From Okeania sp. KiyG1 (GTDB taxonomy: Bacteria; Cyanobacteriota; Cyanobacteriia; Cyanobacteriales; Microcoleaceae), in assembly GCF_014132355.1 (NCBI RefSeq), contig NZ_BLZO01000091.1, positions 203,171 to 267,170 on the forward strand: 64,000 nt of DNA, given 5' to 3'. Both the position numbers and the translations under genes were made by a program. The notes under the pieces were generated by a model that made no database searches, was not told where the DNA came from, and saw only the letters and a list, made by a program, of their open reading frames with translations. Positions 1 through 9,453 of the stretch are shown piece by piece. Each line of letters opens with the position of its first letter. The stretch's first letter is position 1.

Positions 1-1
1 A

Positions 2-271
2 GGCCGGACATCGTGGGTTGTCTACCCCCCAAATAGTATATATGTAGATATCAATACCCGCAAGGCAGGCTTTAGCGAAACTCCACTTTACTTCACTTCT
101 ATCGGTGGTGACCACAGCCATTTTATGACTCAGGGCGCTACCTCAATCTACAGGCCATCGCCGACGGGATTCCGTGTGTACATATACAAAGGAGAGCTCA
201 AATTTTCTCTGACTCCCGATAAGGCGAATAGCCTCTTGTGGCATATTAACTGGATGGCGATCGGTAAGTAA
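2..271 (+). CDS. C-terminal part of a secreted or tail-type protein (5' end outside window)
   Basis: An open frame enters from the left edge and stops with TAA at 269-271, giving 89 visible residues. It is rich in aromatic residues and glycine and ends in HINWMAIGK. From memory it resembles a small beta-rich C-terminal domain (pattern Y-V-D-hydrophobic, then TSIGGD, GATSIY and PTGFRVY) found at the ends of bacterial surface or tail-fibre-like proteins. No catalytic motif is visible. The N-terminal part cannot be seen, so the full architecture is unknown. Confidence 0.6.
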   Translation, partial: GRTSWVVYPPNSIYVDINTRKAGFSETPLYFTSIGGDHSHFMTQGATSIYRPSPTGFRVYIYKGELKFSLTPDKANSLLWHINWMAIGK

Positions 272-370
272 GACTCAGAGTGCAACGGCAAACTGACGCT
301 AGCTGATAGACTTTCCAAATATCCCGATAACCTTCCTAAAGCTAAGACTTCAGGAGGGATTTAATATTTT

Positions 371-462
371 CAAGACTTATGCAGAACCGCCATATCTAGT
401 AGGGGCGAATGGCATTCGCCCCATACAGATAGTGTATTATCTAAAAATTTGGGTAAGTCCTG
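371..462. repeat. Degenerate MITE copy (AGGACTTACGCA family)
   Basis: This is a diverged, inverted copy of the element at 917-1032. It starts near AGACTTATGCAGAACC, contains the hairpin GGGGCGAATGGCATTCGCCCC and ends in GGTAAGTCCTG. No coding potential is seen. Confidence 0.55.
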
Positions 463-476
463 ATTGTAATCTCCTT

Positions 477-655
477 TGACATCCTCCCCGGCCTAAAGGC
501 ACGGGGATTCCTACTAAGCCGTAGCTCCTCGGCGGGTTGACGCTTCACCGGGTGCTGCTTCCTTGACGGTAGTCTAACGCTTCCCTCCACATCCGTTTAG
601 AGTTTCCGAGTGCCCCTCGGCAACTAATAACAGTCTAGCATATATTCAATTCACT
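477..655. mobile_element. Relic of an IS200/IS605-type (TnpB-carrying) element end
   Basis: The hairpin-forming stretch GACATCCTCCCCGGCCTAA followed by AGGCACGGGGATTCC is a familiar motif at ends of IS200/IS605 elements carrying tnpB. It is followed by a structured non-coding stretch (ATCCGTTTAGAGTTTCCGAG) typical of the same end. No transposase frame is attached, so this is a remnant. Bases 656-916 hold only the short conserved end TTTTTCGGTAA near 704 and no gene. Confidence 0.6.
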
Positions 656-916
656 TGCAAATAAAATAAAAAGTCGCCCTACAAGGGCGAGGCTTTAAAC
701 CCAATTTTTCGGTAAAAAGATAGATACAGCAGTTTTCAGGTCAATGAACCAGAAAAAAGTGATAACCCTTTAAGGACGTTGCATACAAGGTCTCTACATT
801 ATGCTCTACTCAAATTACATTAATGTCAGAGGGTTTAACTCAATTAATCAAGACTGTACAGAACTCTTAAAACTCCTGAAAACTATTGTCAAATTAGCCA
901 AATCAAATAATTATCA

Positions 917-1032
917 CAGGACTTACGCAAAATGTGAAATTATACACCAATTGTAGTGGGCGCCATTCGGAGCTTTGCGGAACGCAAATGCCATTCGCCC
1001 CTACTAGATATGGTGGTTATGCGTAAGTCCTG
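917..1032. mobile_element. 116-bp MITE with CAGGACTTACGCA terminal inverted repeats
   Basis: The left end CAGGACTTACGCA (917-929) is the exact inverse of the right end TGCGTAAGTCCTG (1020-1032). Inside is a copy of the ATGCCATTCGCCCCTAC motif. Related pieces lie at 371-462, 50203-50270 and, right end only, near 29451. There is no ORF, so it depends on a transposase elsewhere. Confidence 0.75.
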
Positions 1033-1080
1033 TATCAATTATTAATTATTAATTATTCATTATTCATTATTCATTATTAA

Positions 1081-2388
1081 CTAACGCCCCAACTTATTCG
1101 GAATACCTTCACAACCACCAGGTATCTTTCTCCTACTTTTTTCCCCAGACCAAGCACAACAATAATAACGTTGTTCGTCAGACAACTTCTTGACTACATT
1201 AAAGTCAACATTTTCTACCACTGCACCAGTACAAATACCTGTTTGATAATTAGGTACATGAGTACGACTACGAGGAGTAGCAGTTTCTGCACTGCCATAG
1301 AAAAATCTCGTTCCCCTCAAGTCAGCACCCACCAGACTTGCTTCATACAAAATAGTACGGGAAAAATTAGCTTTTACTAAGTCACAATAACTAAGATTAG
1401 CTCTGACAAGATTAGCATCACTTAATTCTGTCCACCGCAAATCTGTTTTTGCCAGGTCAGCTCCTGCTAACATTACTCCTAAGTCAATCACACGAATACC
1501 ATATTCCCTATCTTCCGCATAACCCCCATTACCATCTAAAATAGGCCGACCAAGTTGCCGATCGCGCTTAATCGGTGTTATTAGTCTAGACTGAGATAAA
1601 AATCTGAGAATTTTCGCTTTACCTTCTCCATCTACACTTTTAATAATAGCTGCTGTACGTCCTTCAGCGATCGCTCGTTCCTGTGGCCAATCTTCCAATA
1701 AACCTTTTTCATCCATTGCCAAATCGGAAACTCCTTGAAAGTAAGCATCAATGGTTTGTTGTTGAGTGATGCGGTTTTGCTGAATGGTCAAATCTTTGGA
1801 AATAACATATTGTCGCCAAGCTACATATACAGCAATAATCGCAATTAAGATTTGACCTAAAGCTCCGATGAGTTCGCCCACCGCTCCAATGGCATCCCAG
1901 TTAATCTGAATATTACGAGTACCTGGTTCTTGGTTTGCTCCACTTAACATTAGTAAGCCAACAATAGCGGTTAAGATACCAAAGCAAGCAATAATCAGGT
2001 TACGCCAAACTGGAGGAATCAGGGTTTTCCAGACTTTACCCCAACTAGGCCAAATCATTCTGATGGAAGCTACCATTACCACAACTGCACTGCTATAACC
2101 AAGCAGTACATTATCTATGGCTAACCCCAGAATCATTAACGCAATTGCTGTCAGGGAGACAATGGACGCAATTCGATTCTTTGGCCCTTCATCTACTTGA
2201 TTGTTTGCCAAACCATTGAGCTGGGTGGGAGAGGAGGGTAGCATTTTTTCTATTTCGTTGTCTACCAAGTTTAATTGGTCTATTGATGTTTTTACAGGAG
2301 CGATCGCTGCTTTTGTGCCATTAGAATTTTCTGAGGTAGGACTGGTGTTTGGAGAATTAGCTGGAGAAGAGTTTGAATCATTATTCAT
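1081..2388 (-). CDS. Membrane-anchored pentapeptide-repeat protein
   Basis: This 435-residue protein has a Ser/Thr/Asn-rich N-terminus of about 70 residues. Hydrophobic segments follow at about 75-118, 128-150 and 165-192, the last ending in a Trp-Arg-Gln-Tyr anchor. The C-terminal cytosolic part holds pentapeptide repeats of the A(D/N)LxxT type at about 308-365 (GADLAKTDL, DANLVRANL, GADLRGTRF). Pentapeptide repeats fold as a right-handed quadrilateral beta helix and usually mediate protein contacts, without enzymatic activity. Such membrane-fused versions are common in cyanobacteria, mostly without assigned function. It stands alone between repeat-filled spacers. A short AT-rich tandem (ATTATTCATT type) lies just downstream at 1045-1078. 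Confidence 0.8.
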   Translation of the reverse strand: MNNDSNSSPANSPNTSPTSENSNGTKAAIAPVKTSIDQLNLVDNEIEKMLPSSPTQLNGLANNQVDEGPKNRIASIVSLTAIALMILGLAIDNVLLGYSSAVVVMVASIRMIWPSWGKVWKTLIPPVWRNLIIACFGILTAIVGLLMLSGANQEPGTRNIQINWDAIGAVGELIGALGQILIAIIAVYVAWRQYVISKDLTIQQNRITQQQTIDAYFQGVSDLAMDEKGLLEDWPQERAIAEGRTAAIIKSVDGEGKAKILRFLSQSRLITPIKRDRQLGRPILDGNGGYAEDREYGIRVIDLGVMLAGADLAKTDLRWTELSDANLVRANLSYCDLVKANFSRTILYEASLVGADLRGTRFFYGSAETATPRSRTHVPNYQTGICTGAVVENVDFNVVKKLSDEQRYYCCAWSGEKSRRKIPGGCEGIPNKLGR

Positions 2389-2564
2389 AGAATTTTTAAT
2401 TTTGATTTTTTGATAGACAATTAATTAGTTAAGTTTTTGTAATATCTATCAGGAGCCAGAAAGATGAGGAAAGATGAGTTATATCAATAATTTTACGGGT
2501 AAGTTTGGCTAGAGTTTAGGTTTTATATCAATTATATTGGGACTAAATCTATCAAGACATTAGA

Positions 2565-2695
2565 AGTCAAAAGTCAAAAGTTAAAAGTTAAAAGTTAAAA
2601 GTCAAAAAATATTGGTTAATCTAAGACTCAGTCCAAATTTAGAAGTCAAAAGTCAAAAGTCAAAAGTTAAAAGTTAAAAGTTAAAAGTCAAAAAA
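2565..2695. repeat. Heptamer minisatellite (AAAAGTC/AAAAGTT), two blocks
   Basis: Two blocks of tandem 7-mers AAAAGTC and AAAAGTT (about 2567-2610 and 2643-2692) both end in the sequence CAAAAAATATTG. The same heptamer recurs at 40782-40990. The remaining spacer of 2389-2890 holds a GATA microsatellite (2820-2836) and no gene. Confidence 0.8.
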
Positions 2696-2890
2696 TATTG
2701 ATTTAGGACCCAGGGGGTTTTGATTAATTAATATCAGGACTTTGACTTTGAGTAGGATGTCATAAGTTGGCTTGACTATTCATGACTCAAAGGCCGTGTA
2801 TATTTTATTAGGTATTAGGATAGATAGATAGATAGAGGTACTGTAAATACCTCTGTTTAAAATTTAGCCATTTTTTGTAAATGTAAAATT

Positions 2891-3457
2891 ATGACAACTT
2901 CTGAAATTTTAGTTAAGAAAGAAAAATTAGAGAACCCACCTTTGGAAATAAATTATTTGGGCGATCGCTCTTTGCGTCAGTCAGCGAAGCGCGTGACTAA
3001 GGTAGATGATGATATTCGGAAACTGATACGAGAAATGCTCCAAACTATGTATAGTGCTGATGGTATTGGTCTGGCGGCTCCCCAGGTGGCTGTCCAAAAA
3101 CAAGTCATTGTTATAGACTGCGAGCTAGATAATGCTGCTACGCCCCCTCTAGTTTTGATTAATCCTACGATTAAAAGGTATGGTAAAGAAGTTTGTCTTT
3201 TCCAAGAAGGGTGTCTGAGTATTCCTGGGGTTTATTTAGATGTTAAACGTCCGGCAATAATTGAAGTTGCATACAAAGATGAAAATGGTCGTCCCAAAAC
3301 CCTTCAGGCTAAAGAATTATTATCTAGAGCAATTCAGCATGAAATGGACCATCTTCAAGGGGTGCTATTTGTAGACCGAGTAGAAAATAAATTGGCACTG
3401 AATGAAGAGTTGACTAAGCATAAGTTCTCTCCTAAAGCTGTTAAATCTGTTACTTGA
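2891..3457 (+). CDS. def: Peptide deformylase
   Basis: This 188-residue metallo-hydrolase removes the N-formyl group from nascent proteins at the ribosome. All three family motifs are present: GIGLAAPQV at 58-66, EGCLS at 107-111 and QHEMDH at 149-154. The metal ligands are therefore C109, H150 and H154, with E151 as catalytic base. Its length is typical of bacterial type I enzymes with a short N-terminal extension. It is monocistronic here, with long spacers on both sides and no clear Shine-Dalgarno site before the ATG. A HIP1 octamer lies inside the gene near codon 24. Confidence 0.95.
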   Translation: MTTSEILVKKEKLENPPLEINYLGDRSLRQSAKRVTKVDDDIRKLIREMLQTMYSADGIGLAAPQVAVQKQVIVIDCELDNAATPPLVLINPTIKRYGKEVCLFQEGCLSIPGVYLDVKRPAIIEVAYKDENGRPKTLQAKELLSRAIQHEMDHLQGVLFVDRVENKLALNEELTKHKFSPKAVKSVT

Positions 3458-4062
3458 AATAGCAGTCAGCGGTCAGCGGTCAGCTATTCCTACGGAATGC
3501 TGCGCAAACAGCTTCTCTGGTGTCTTTATATAGGGGATACTCAAGAGAAGCAGCTCCGCGTCTACAAACTCCCATAAAAGACGCACCACGCGCTTTTTCA
3601 AATATAGTGGGGGACGCCGAACCCTTGGATTTTTAGCTGAAGTCCGCAGTTCCTCTGCAAGAGGCTAGCTAAATGCTGGCAAGGGTCCCATGACTATCAC
3701 GAAAAGCTAATAGCTAGTTAAAGTCTGGCAAAATTAATAGACATCTCGGAGTAGGGAGTAGGGAGTAGTAGGGACGTTGCATACAACATCCCTACAGAAT
3801 AGGAGAAAATAATTGATGATTTATGTACGGTAATTGATTTTATAGCAAGGAACGAGTTGGTGTTTGACTTATGTTGATGATGAATCTTAGGCAGAGAAAT
3901 TCTTTTCCCACTCTTGCCTTTTGCCTGTTCCCTGCTATATTTTTGATTTTTGGAGATGTCTAATACAAAAGCAATAGTCCAAAAGTTGAAGATTTATCAG
4001 TTCTTAACTTTAGTGCTTATCATAAAAAATTAAAACAGTCAATATTTTTGGAGAAGAAAGTT
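3458..4062. other. Gene-free spacer with short interspersed repeats
   Basis: The spacer carries a small repeat with TACGGAATGCTGCGCAAAC (3491-3509), a GGGAGTAGGGAGTAG tandem (3753-3770), and the palindrome-like GGGACGTTGCATACAACATCCC (within 3770-3797). No coding frame or RNA was recognised. Confidence 0.6.
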
Positions 4063-4263
4063 ATGGTAGGAACTCCTAAATCAACATTGCTTTTGGGTGG
4101 GTGTTGTATAGCAGCGATCGCAGCAGTGGGTTCTATTTTTGAGTTATCCTCTGGAGAACCAGAATTAGGTGGCCTAGTAACAGGAATAATTTTGAGTCTG
4201 AGCATTCCTCTAGCCACTTTACTCTTTTATTTAGCAATTCAAGACGCTAAAGCGAATCAGTAG
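4063..4263 (+). CDS. Small two-helix membrane protein, unknown function
   Basis: This 66-residue protein has two hydrophobic segments (about 8-25 and 35-56) separated by a short acidic loop (ELSSGEPE). I chose ATG 4063 because GGAGAAG lies six bases upstream. A TTG 15 bases earlier would overlap that ribosome site. The last residues are polar (QDAKANQ). I do not recognise a family. Similar tiny membrane proteins are widespread in cyanobacteria. Confidence 0.6.
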   Translation: MVGTPKSTLLLGGCCIAAIAAVGSIFELSSGEPELGGLVTGIILSLSIPLATLLFYLAIQDAKANQ

Positions 4264-4293
4264 AAATTAAGCAATGAACAATGAACAATTTTT

Positions 4294-4451
4294 GGCATTG
4301 CTGAATTAAGGTATGAAAGTAGGTTTATAGGTATGGAGGGAACATTTAACATAGAACAGGGAACAGTTAATATTAACAAGTAGTTTAAACCATCCAAAAT
4401 CCAAAATCCAAAATCCAAAATCATCAAATCATACCCAGAATCAGCAACACC
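4294..4451. mobile_element. MITE with GGCRTTGCTGAWT inverted ends and 8-bp target duplication
   Basis: The left end is GGCATTGCTGAATTAAGGTA. The right end is the inverse of GGTGTTGCTGATTCTGGGTA. The element is flanked on both sides by CAATTTTT (4286-4293 and 4452-4459), an 8-bp target-site duplication. The same family occurs at 22462-22676 and 28807-29017. The interior holds only short tandem motifs (CCAAAATCCAAAATC). Confidence 0.85.
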
Positions 4452-4527
4452 CAATTTTTAATTGATAATTAATTGTTCATTGCATACAAATAATTATTTT
4501 GACTAAAAATTTTAAAGATATCTAAAA

Positions 4528-5895
4528 ATGGCATTTCTGCGACAACTGTCTACAAGAGGGGTATATGAGGAAAAACTCATAAAAGAGTATCTATCTGAGA
4601 CAGAGGAGGTAGTGCTAGGACGCGATCCCAGGTGTCAAATTGTCCTAGAGACAAAATTTTATACAACGGTTTCTCGCCGTCATGCCCTAATTCGTATTCA
4701 TACCAAACAGGCCAAAACTACTGGTTTAGTATGGGAAATCTGCGACCTCAATAGTTCTAATGGTACTTATATTAATGGACGAAGAATACAGGGAAGTCAA
4801 ATTCTACAGGTGGGCGATCGTATTAGTCTGGGCTACAAAGGGCCGGAATTTATTTTCGATAATTTATCCCACCAAAAATCAACCTCATTAGTATCACCAT
4901 CAGTCAACCCTACTTCACTTCCTGTTAATTCTGTTGGCAGTGCTAAAGTTGAAGATGTTGGAGATACTGACTCGATAACTTTGACCCAGTTATTTCCTAT
5001 TGCTTCTACAGGAAAGCAATTAGCTAAAAAAGCCTATCTTTATCCAGGTATTATCACTGTATTTTTTGTGATTTTAATGTTTTTAACCGTGGGTAAAGCA
5101 ATAGCTTTTAATTTTTTATTAGCAGCTTATATTGCTGGTGCAGCTTATTATTTTGTTTATCAACTTTGTGGCAAAGAAAAACCTTGGTGGGTATTATTCG
5201 GATCATCTTTAACCACTGTTTTTATCTTATTAAGTCCAATTTTAACATTGTTTATTGGAGTATTTCGTTTTATACTTCCTGGTGATATATCAGTAAATCC
5301 TCAGCAAGTTGGCTTTCTTGATTTCCTGATTAGAATGTTTTTTGGCGCGGGATTAATGGAAGAGTTGTTAAAAGCATTACCCGTGTTTTTAATACTATTA
5401 ATAGGTCGTAATTTACCTTCTCCCTGGCGGAAGAAAATTGGTGTTTGGGAACCTTTAGATGGAATTTTATTAGGAACAGCTTCTGCAGTAGGATTTACTT
5501 TATTAGAAACTCTGGGACAATATGTTCCGAGTATTGTGGATAGTGCGAGTTTACAGTTGGGAGTAGATGCGGGTCAATTGGTAGGATTACAATTGTTAAT
5601 TCCCAGAATTTTAGGTTCAGTAGCTGGACATATGGCTTATAGTGGTTATTTTGGTTATTTTATCGGATTAAGTGTTTTAAAGCGTCGTAATAGTTGGTTG
5701 ATTTTAGGGGTTGGGTATTTGACTGCATCTATTCTTCATGCTTTATGGAACGCTTCTGGAGTTTTAAATATATTTCTTTTGGCTTTTGTGGGAGTGATTT
5801 CTTATGCTTTTTTGGGGGCGGCTATTTTAAAAGCGAGAGTTCTTTCTCCTACAAGAGATGAAAATTTTGCTACTCAGGTTATCATTAACAAATGA
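4528..5895 (+). CDS. FHA domain fused to PrsW-family intramembrane protease
   Basis: This 455-residue protein has an N-terminal forkhead-associated domain at about 20-112 (GRDPRCQI, SRRHALI and SSNGTYING carry the phosphothreonine-binding residues). A roughly 60-residue linker leads to an eight-or-so-helix membrane domain from about 175. The PrsW motifs are present: E278-E279 with K282 (EELLK), E327 in helix FTLLETLG, H368 in AGHMAYSG and H404 in HALWNASG. PrsW proteases perform site-1 cleavage of anti-sigma factors and other membrane substrates. The fusion suggests recognition of a Ser/Thr-phosphorylated partner. No kinase lies next to it. The long spacers around it suggest it is monocistronic. 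Confidence 0.88.
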   Translation: MAFLRQLSTRGVYEEKLIKEYLSETEEVVLGRDPRCQIVLETKFYTTVSRRHALIRIHTKQAKTTGLVWEICDLNSSNGTYINGRRIQGSQILQVGDRISLGYKGPEFIFDNLSHQKSTSLVSPSVNPTSLPVNSVGSAKVEDVGDTDSITLTQLFPIASTGKQLAKKAYLYPGIITVFFVILMFLTVGKAIAFNFLLAAYIAGAAYYFVYQLCGKEKPWWVLFGSSLTTVFILLSPILTLFIGVFRFILPGDISVNPQQVGFLDFLIRMFFGAGLMEELLKALPVFLILLIGRNLPSPWRKKIGVWEPLDGILLGTASAVGFTLLETLGQYVPSIVDSASLQLGVDAGQLVGLQLLIPRILGSVAGHMAYSGYFGYFIGLSVLKRRNSWLILGVGYLTASILHALWNASGVLNIFLLAFVGVISYAFLGAAILKARVLSPTRDENFATQVIINK

Positions 5896-5959
5896 AATTG
5901 TATTGGAGGGGAAAAAATAGTATTCACTATAGCCTATAGGTTTTGGCTTTGTCATCATA

Positions 5960-6053
5960 TTACCGAAAAATTTAGGTATAAAGCCTCTCCATTCATGGAG
6001 AAAAAAGGAAAAAAATCCATCGATCCAATCCTCTTATTTATAAGAAGAGGTAA
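5960..6053. mobile_element. 95-bp MITE with TTACC ends (copy A)
   Basis: It starts TTACCGAAAAATTTAGG and ends CCAATCCTCTT...AAGAGGTAA. Copies of nearly equal length lie at 9281-9375 and 15842-15937. A swollen copy is at 41764-42308. Confidence 0.7.
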
Positions 6054-6876
6054 CTCTAAATTCTAAATTCTTAATTTTTAATTCTTGAAATTTAGTTAGC
6101 CCCATAATTTGACTAATTTCACCAGAAGTTATTTGATTTTATTTGATAGGGGAAAATGTTGATAGAGTGCTTCTAATCCTTAGCTTAGGTAAAGTATTTT
6201 TTTTATTCCTTATTCCTTCCTGTTCCCTAAAATCCCAAACTTGTATATCTCACTAATTTTAAAAATTTTATATATAAAGATATTACCCAGTTAAATATAT
6301 TTAACTGAGTGATAAAACCCACATTCCGTACTTTAATTTGTAACATGAAAATTAGTATAAAATCCTTAGGTTGCTTAAATATTTATACTATATAAATTAT
6401 CTTCATTTACCTCGATCAAGAGTCAAATTCTCAGTTAAATATTAAGCATAAATACTTATTGAATTGTTAATTCCTATTGACCACTATAATTTTCTTCTTA
6501 ATGCATGACTTTTGAATGCATGACTTTTGACTTAGATTTTTATGCTACATTTTGTGGTGCGGAATGTGGGATAATAAAGATGCCTAGTTTAAGCTTTGAA
6601 AAGCCGTTTGAGCGCTATTTATTTTTCTACGTCCTCCGATCATACAGCACTTTCCACTGCTATGGGTACAGCCCGAAGATGCCAAGATTGCCTCACTGCA
6701 ATATTTTCACCATTTACCTTGTAGATCATTTGCCCGAAATATGCTGTAAATTACAACTTTGAATTAATCAAGAGTTGCTTAAAATTGGTGTGACTTGACT
6801 AGCTTTCCTATACTTTACTGATTCACTACCCATGAGATGAATTGATAAGAAAATGTTTAGAGAAATCTAGAGGAAA
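6054..6876. other. Gene-free spacer upstream of the channel fusion
   Basis: AT-rich DNA with ATTCTAAATTC-type tandem motifs near 6055-6090 and a duplicated ATGCATGACTTTTGA near 6501-6530. An 85-codon frame at 6505-6762 has no family features and is not called. The promoter of the downstream gene must lie here, but I cannot place it. Confidence 0.5.
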
Positions 6877-9168
6877 ATGATCCCAAAGAAAAAATTGATA
6901 ATTTGGCTGCTAACTATGTTCTTAACGGTGATAGCAGTTATAGTTATTACTAACCTTCAGGAACAAAATCAAAAAAATATAACAATCGCGATCGCTGCTC
7001 CCTTAAGCAATACCGGACAAGTGACACAAGAATTAGGCAAATCGATGGTTAGAGCAGCGCAACTCTGCATCGATCAGGTAAATAAAGCTGGCGGAATTGA
7101 AGGTAGGAAGGTACAACTAAAAATTTATGACGACCAAGGGAAAATAGACGTAGCAGAGAAAGTAGCTAGAGAGATTGTCGAATCTCCAGCGATCGCCGTC
7201 ATTGGTCACTATTCTAGTAGCACATCTCTGGCAGCTGGAAAAATTTATCAAGCTGCTGGGATTCCAGCAATCAGTGGTTCAGCAACTGCTGATGCAGTAA
7301 CCGCCGACAATGATTGGTACTTCCGCACAATTTTTAACGACAGCTTTCAAGGCAAATTTATCGCTACTTACTTGAGAAAAGTTCTAGGATATTCAGAAAT
7401 TAGTATTATTCGGGGCTACGATGTTTATGGTTTAAACTTAGGAAGAACTGTTGAAACAGCTTTTCGAGAATTAGGAGGAGAAATAGTAGCTCAGTGGCAA
7501 CTACCAACAAACCAAAACCTTGCAAGCGATCGGAGCATTATCGAAGAATTGCAGGAACTCAAAAAGTCTGATCGATTTCCACAAGCAATTGTGTTAGCTA
7601 CTAATCGTGCTCAAGTGAGAAGCTTACTCAGGGAAATCAAAAATCGCAATCTGAATTTATCCCTATTTGGTGGTGATGACATAGGTGATGTAAGTATTGC
7701 TCAATCCTTTAGTAACCTTCTTAAAGAACAAGAAACTCCAGGCTTCTTTACCAATGGCCTTTACGCCACAGTACCAACTATGTATGACGTGGCTAATGAT
7801 CGAACTCAACAATTTAGGAAAACATTTGAAGAAGTTTACAAAATGTCCCCTGGCTGGTCTGCTGCTTCTTACTATAATGCTACCACCGCAATTGTCGAAG
7901 CTATTCATCGTACTCTATTAACAGAGAAAGATTTAGCAAAATCAGCTTTTACTGGTAAAGATATTAAAAAAGATCGTTCTAGGGTTAGAGAGGGTTTGCT
8001 TCGGATCAACAGTCCCGATACTGCTGTCGCAACAGGAACAAAAAGATTTTACTTTAATAGGAATAATACTGTTACTTTTCCTCCTAGTGTGGGAATTTTT
8101 GACCGTGGTCAGCTTGTATCGGCTTTTACCCAACTACAAATAGTTCCCAATATCGAGGCAATTTTAAATTCAGAAGCCAAAATCCCTAGTGAGAATATTT
8201 TACAAATAGGGCAGCAATACTTGCAAAAAACTGACATTGTTTATGTAGGTCTTGACATCAACAAAGTTAGCTATCTAGACGAGAAAAGTTCAACCTATCT
8301 TGTGGATTTTTATTTGTGGTTTAGATATAAAGGTAATCTGAATCCTGATCAAATTGAGTTTAGCAACTATGGAATTGATCGCTTAGACTCTGGAGAAAGG
8401 TTAGCTATCGAAGAACCAATACAAAGGGGGGAAGACAATGGAGTTAAGTATAAAATATATAGAATTAAAGCCGATTTTCACGAAGAGTTTGATTTTCGCA
8501 ATTACCCCTTTGATAAACAGCATTTAAGTGTAAGATTTCGACATACAGAGTTAACAAGAAATCGGTTGATTTATGCTATTGACTTAATTGGTATGCAAGA
8601 TATTACTCGAAAGGAATTATTTAACCAGTGGAAAGAAAAAGTTTTCAACGAAATTACCTCTTGGACACCTACAAAAATAACTTTTTTCCAGGATACTTTA
8701 GTAAAAGATTCTACACTAGGCTATCGGCAATTGATCGACACTAAGTCAAATTTAGAATACTCCCAGTTTAATGCTGTGATTGAGATTAAAAGGAAATTAC
8801 TCAGTTTCAGTATCAAAAATTTGCTGCCTCTGTGGTTTTTTATTGCTGTGGCATATCAGTTTTTGTTTTTGCCTTTCGATCTACTCTCAGCCGAGTTATT
8901 GAGTGGGCTATTACTAGCGGTTGTATTTTACCATTTGAGTTTACTAGATGCTCTGCCTGATGGAGTGGGTTATGTTGTTGCCCTTGACTATGCTTTTTAT
9001 TTAGTTTACCTCTTATTTGGGTTAGAATTAACCCTAGTAACAGTAGGGTCTAGCGACAAGTTTAAGAATAATGAAGCACAGCGTAAAAAGTTACTCTTGT
9101 TAGGGAGAGTGCTGTTCCCAATGATTGTGTTCGTTGGCTCTATATGGCTTTATTTGCTGTATGTATAG
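6877..9168 (+). CDS. Periplasmic-binding-protein / pentameric ligand-gated ion channel fusion
   Basis: This 763-residue protein starts with a membrane anchor or signal (about 6-25). It continues with a type I periplasmic-binding domain of the Leu/Ile/Val receptor class at about 33-420 (IAIAAPLSNTGQ, INKAGGI-like QVNKAGGIEG, AVIGHYSSSTSLAA). Residues about 440-635 match the extracellular beta-sandwich of Cys-loop-type channels: VGLDINKVSYLDEK, FYLWFRYKG, PDQIEFSNYG and the hallmark NYPFDKQHLSVRF near 543-555. Four membrane helices follow (about 645-763), with a short loop between helices 3 and 4. The two cysteines of the animal loop are absent, as in bacterial GLIC/ELIC-type channels. The likely role is a channel gated by a small amino-acid-like ligand. 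It stands alone, with GAGG a few bases before the ATG. Confidence 0.82.
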   Translation: MIPKKKLIIWLLTMFLTVIAVIVITNLQEQNQKNITIAIAAPLSNTGQVTQELGKSMVRAAQLCIDQVNKAGGIEGRKVQLKIYDDQGKIDVAEKVAREIVESPAIAVIGHYSSSTSLAAGKIYQAAGIPAISGSATADAVTADNDWYFRTIFNDSFQGKFIATYLRKVLGYSEISIIRGYDVYGLNLGRTVETAFRELGGEIVAQWQLPTNQNLASDRSIIEELQELKKSDRFPQAIVLATNRAQVRSLLREIKNRNLNLSLFGGDDIGDVSIAQSFSNLLKEQETPGFFTNGLYATVPTMYDVANDRTQQFRKTFEEVYKMSPGWSAASYYNATTAIVEAIHRTLLTEKDLAKSAFTGKDIKKDRSRVREGLLRINSPDTAVATGTKRFYFNRNNTVTFPPSVGIFDRGQLVSAFTQLQIVPNIEAILNSEAKIPSENILQIGQQYLQKTDIVYVGLDINKVSYLDEKSSTYLVDFYLWFRYKGNLNPDQIEFSNYGIDRLDSGERLAIEEPIQRGEDNGVKYKIYRIKADFHEEFDFRNYPFDKQHLSVRFRHTELTRNRLIYAIDLIGMQDITRKELFNQWKEKVFNEITSWTPTKITFFQDTLVKDSTLGYRQLIDTKSNLEYSQFNAVIEIKRKLLSFSIKNLLPLWFFIAVAYQFLFLPFDLLSAELLSGLLLAVVFYHLSLLDALPDGVGYVVALDYAFYLVYLLFGLELTLVTVGSSDKFKNNEAQRKKLLLLGRVLFPMIVFVGSIWLYLLYV

Positions 9169-9220
9169 CACTGTTCGATGGCCGAAGAGATATTCTAGGG
9201 TTTGCGCTCAAAAGTCTTTT

Positions 9221-9270
9221 TTAAGGAGTAGGGGAGTAGGGGAGTAGGGGAGTAGGGGAGTGGGGGAGTG
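9221..9270. repeat. GGAGTAGGG minisatellite
   Basis: Several tandem GGAGTAGGG/AGTAGGGG units. The same motif recurs at 29148-29170, 41838-41890 and 45479-45500. A 96-codon frame on the minus strand crosses it and is rejected. Confidence 0.75.
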
Positions 9271-9280
9271 TGGGAAGAAA

Positions 9281-9375
9281 TTACCAAAAAATTGGGTTTA
9301 AAGCCTGCCCTTTTAAGGGGATAATAAATAAAAATTTTCCTGTTCGTCAATCCTCTTCTTTTCAAGGAGAGGTAA
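9281..9375. mobile_element. 95-bp MITE with TTACC ends (copy B)
   Basis: It starts TTACCAAAAAATTGGG and ends with TCAATCCTCTTCTTTTCAAG then GAGAGGTAA, the same layout as 5960-6053. No ORF. Confidence 0.7.
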
Positions 9376-9453
9376 TTCGCGCATTCTAAATTTTTGAAAA
9401 AAAAATATATATCTTCGCCATTACTATGCAGGATTACCAATTTATCTACCAAA

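Noticed and set aside
6505-6762. 85-codon + strand frame
   Set aside because: No family features, no ribosome site, start within a duplicated ATGCATGACTTTTGA motif. Chance frame in a spacer.
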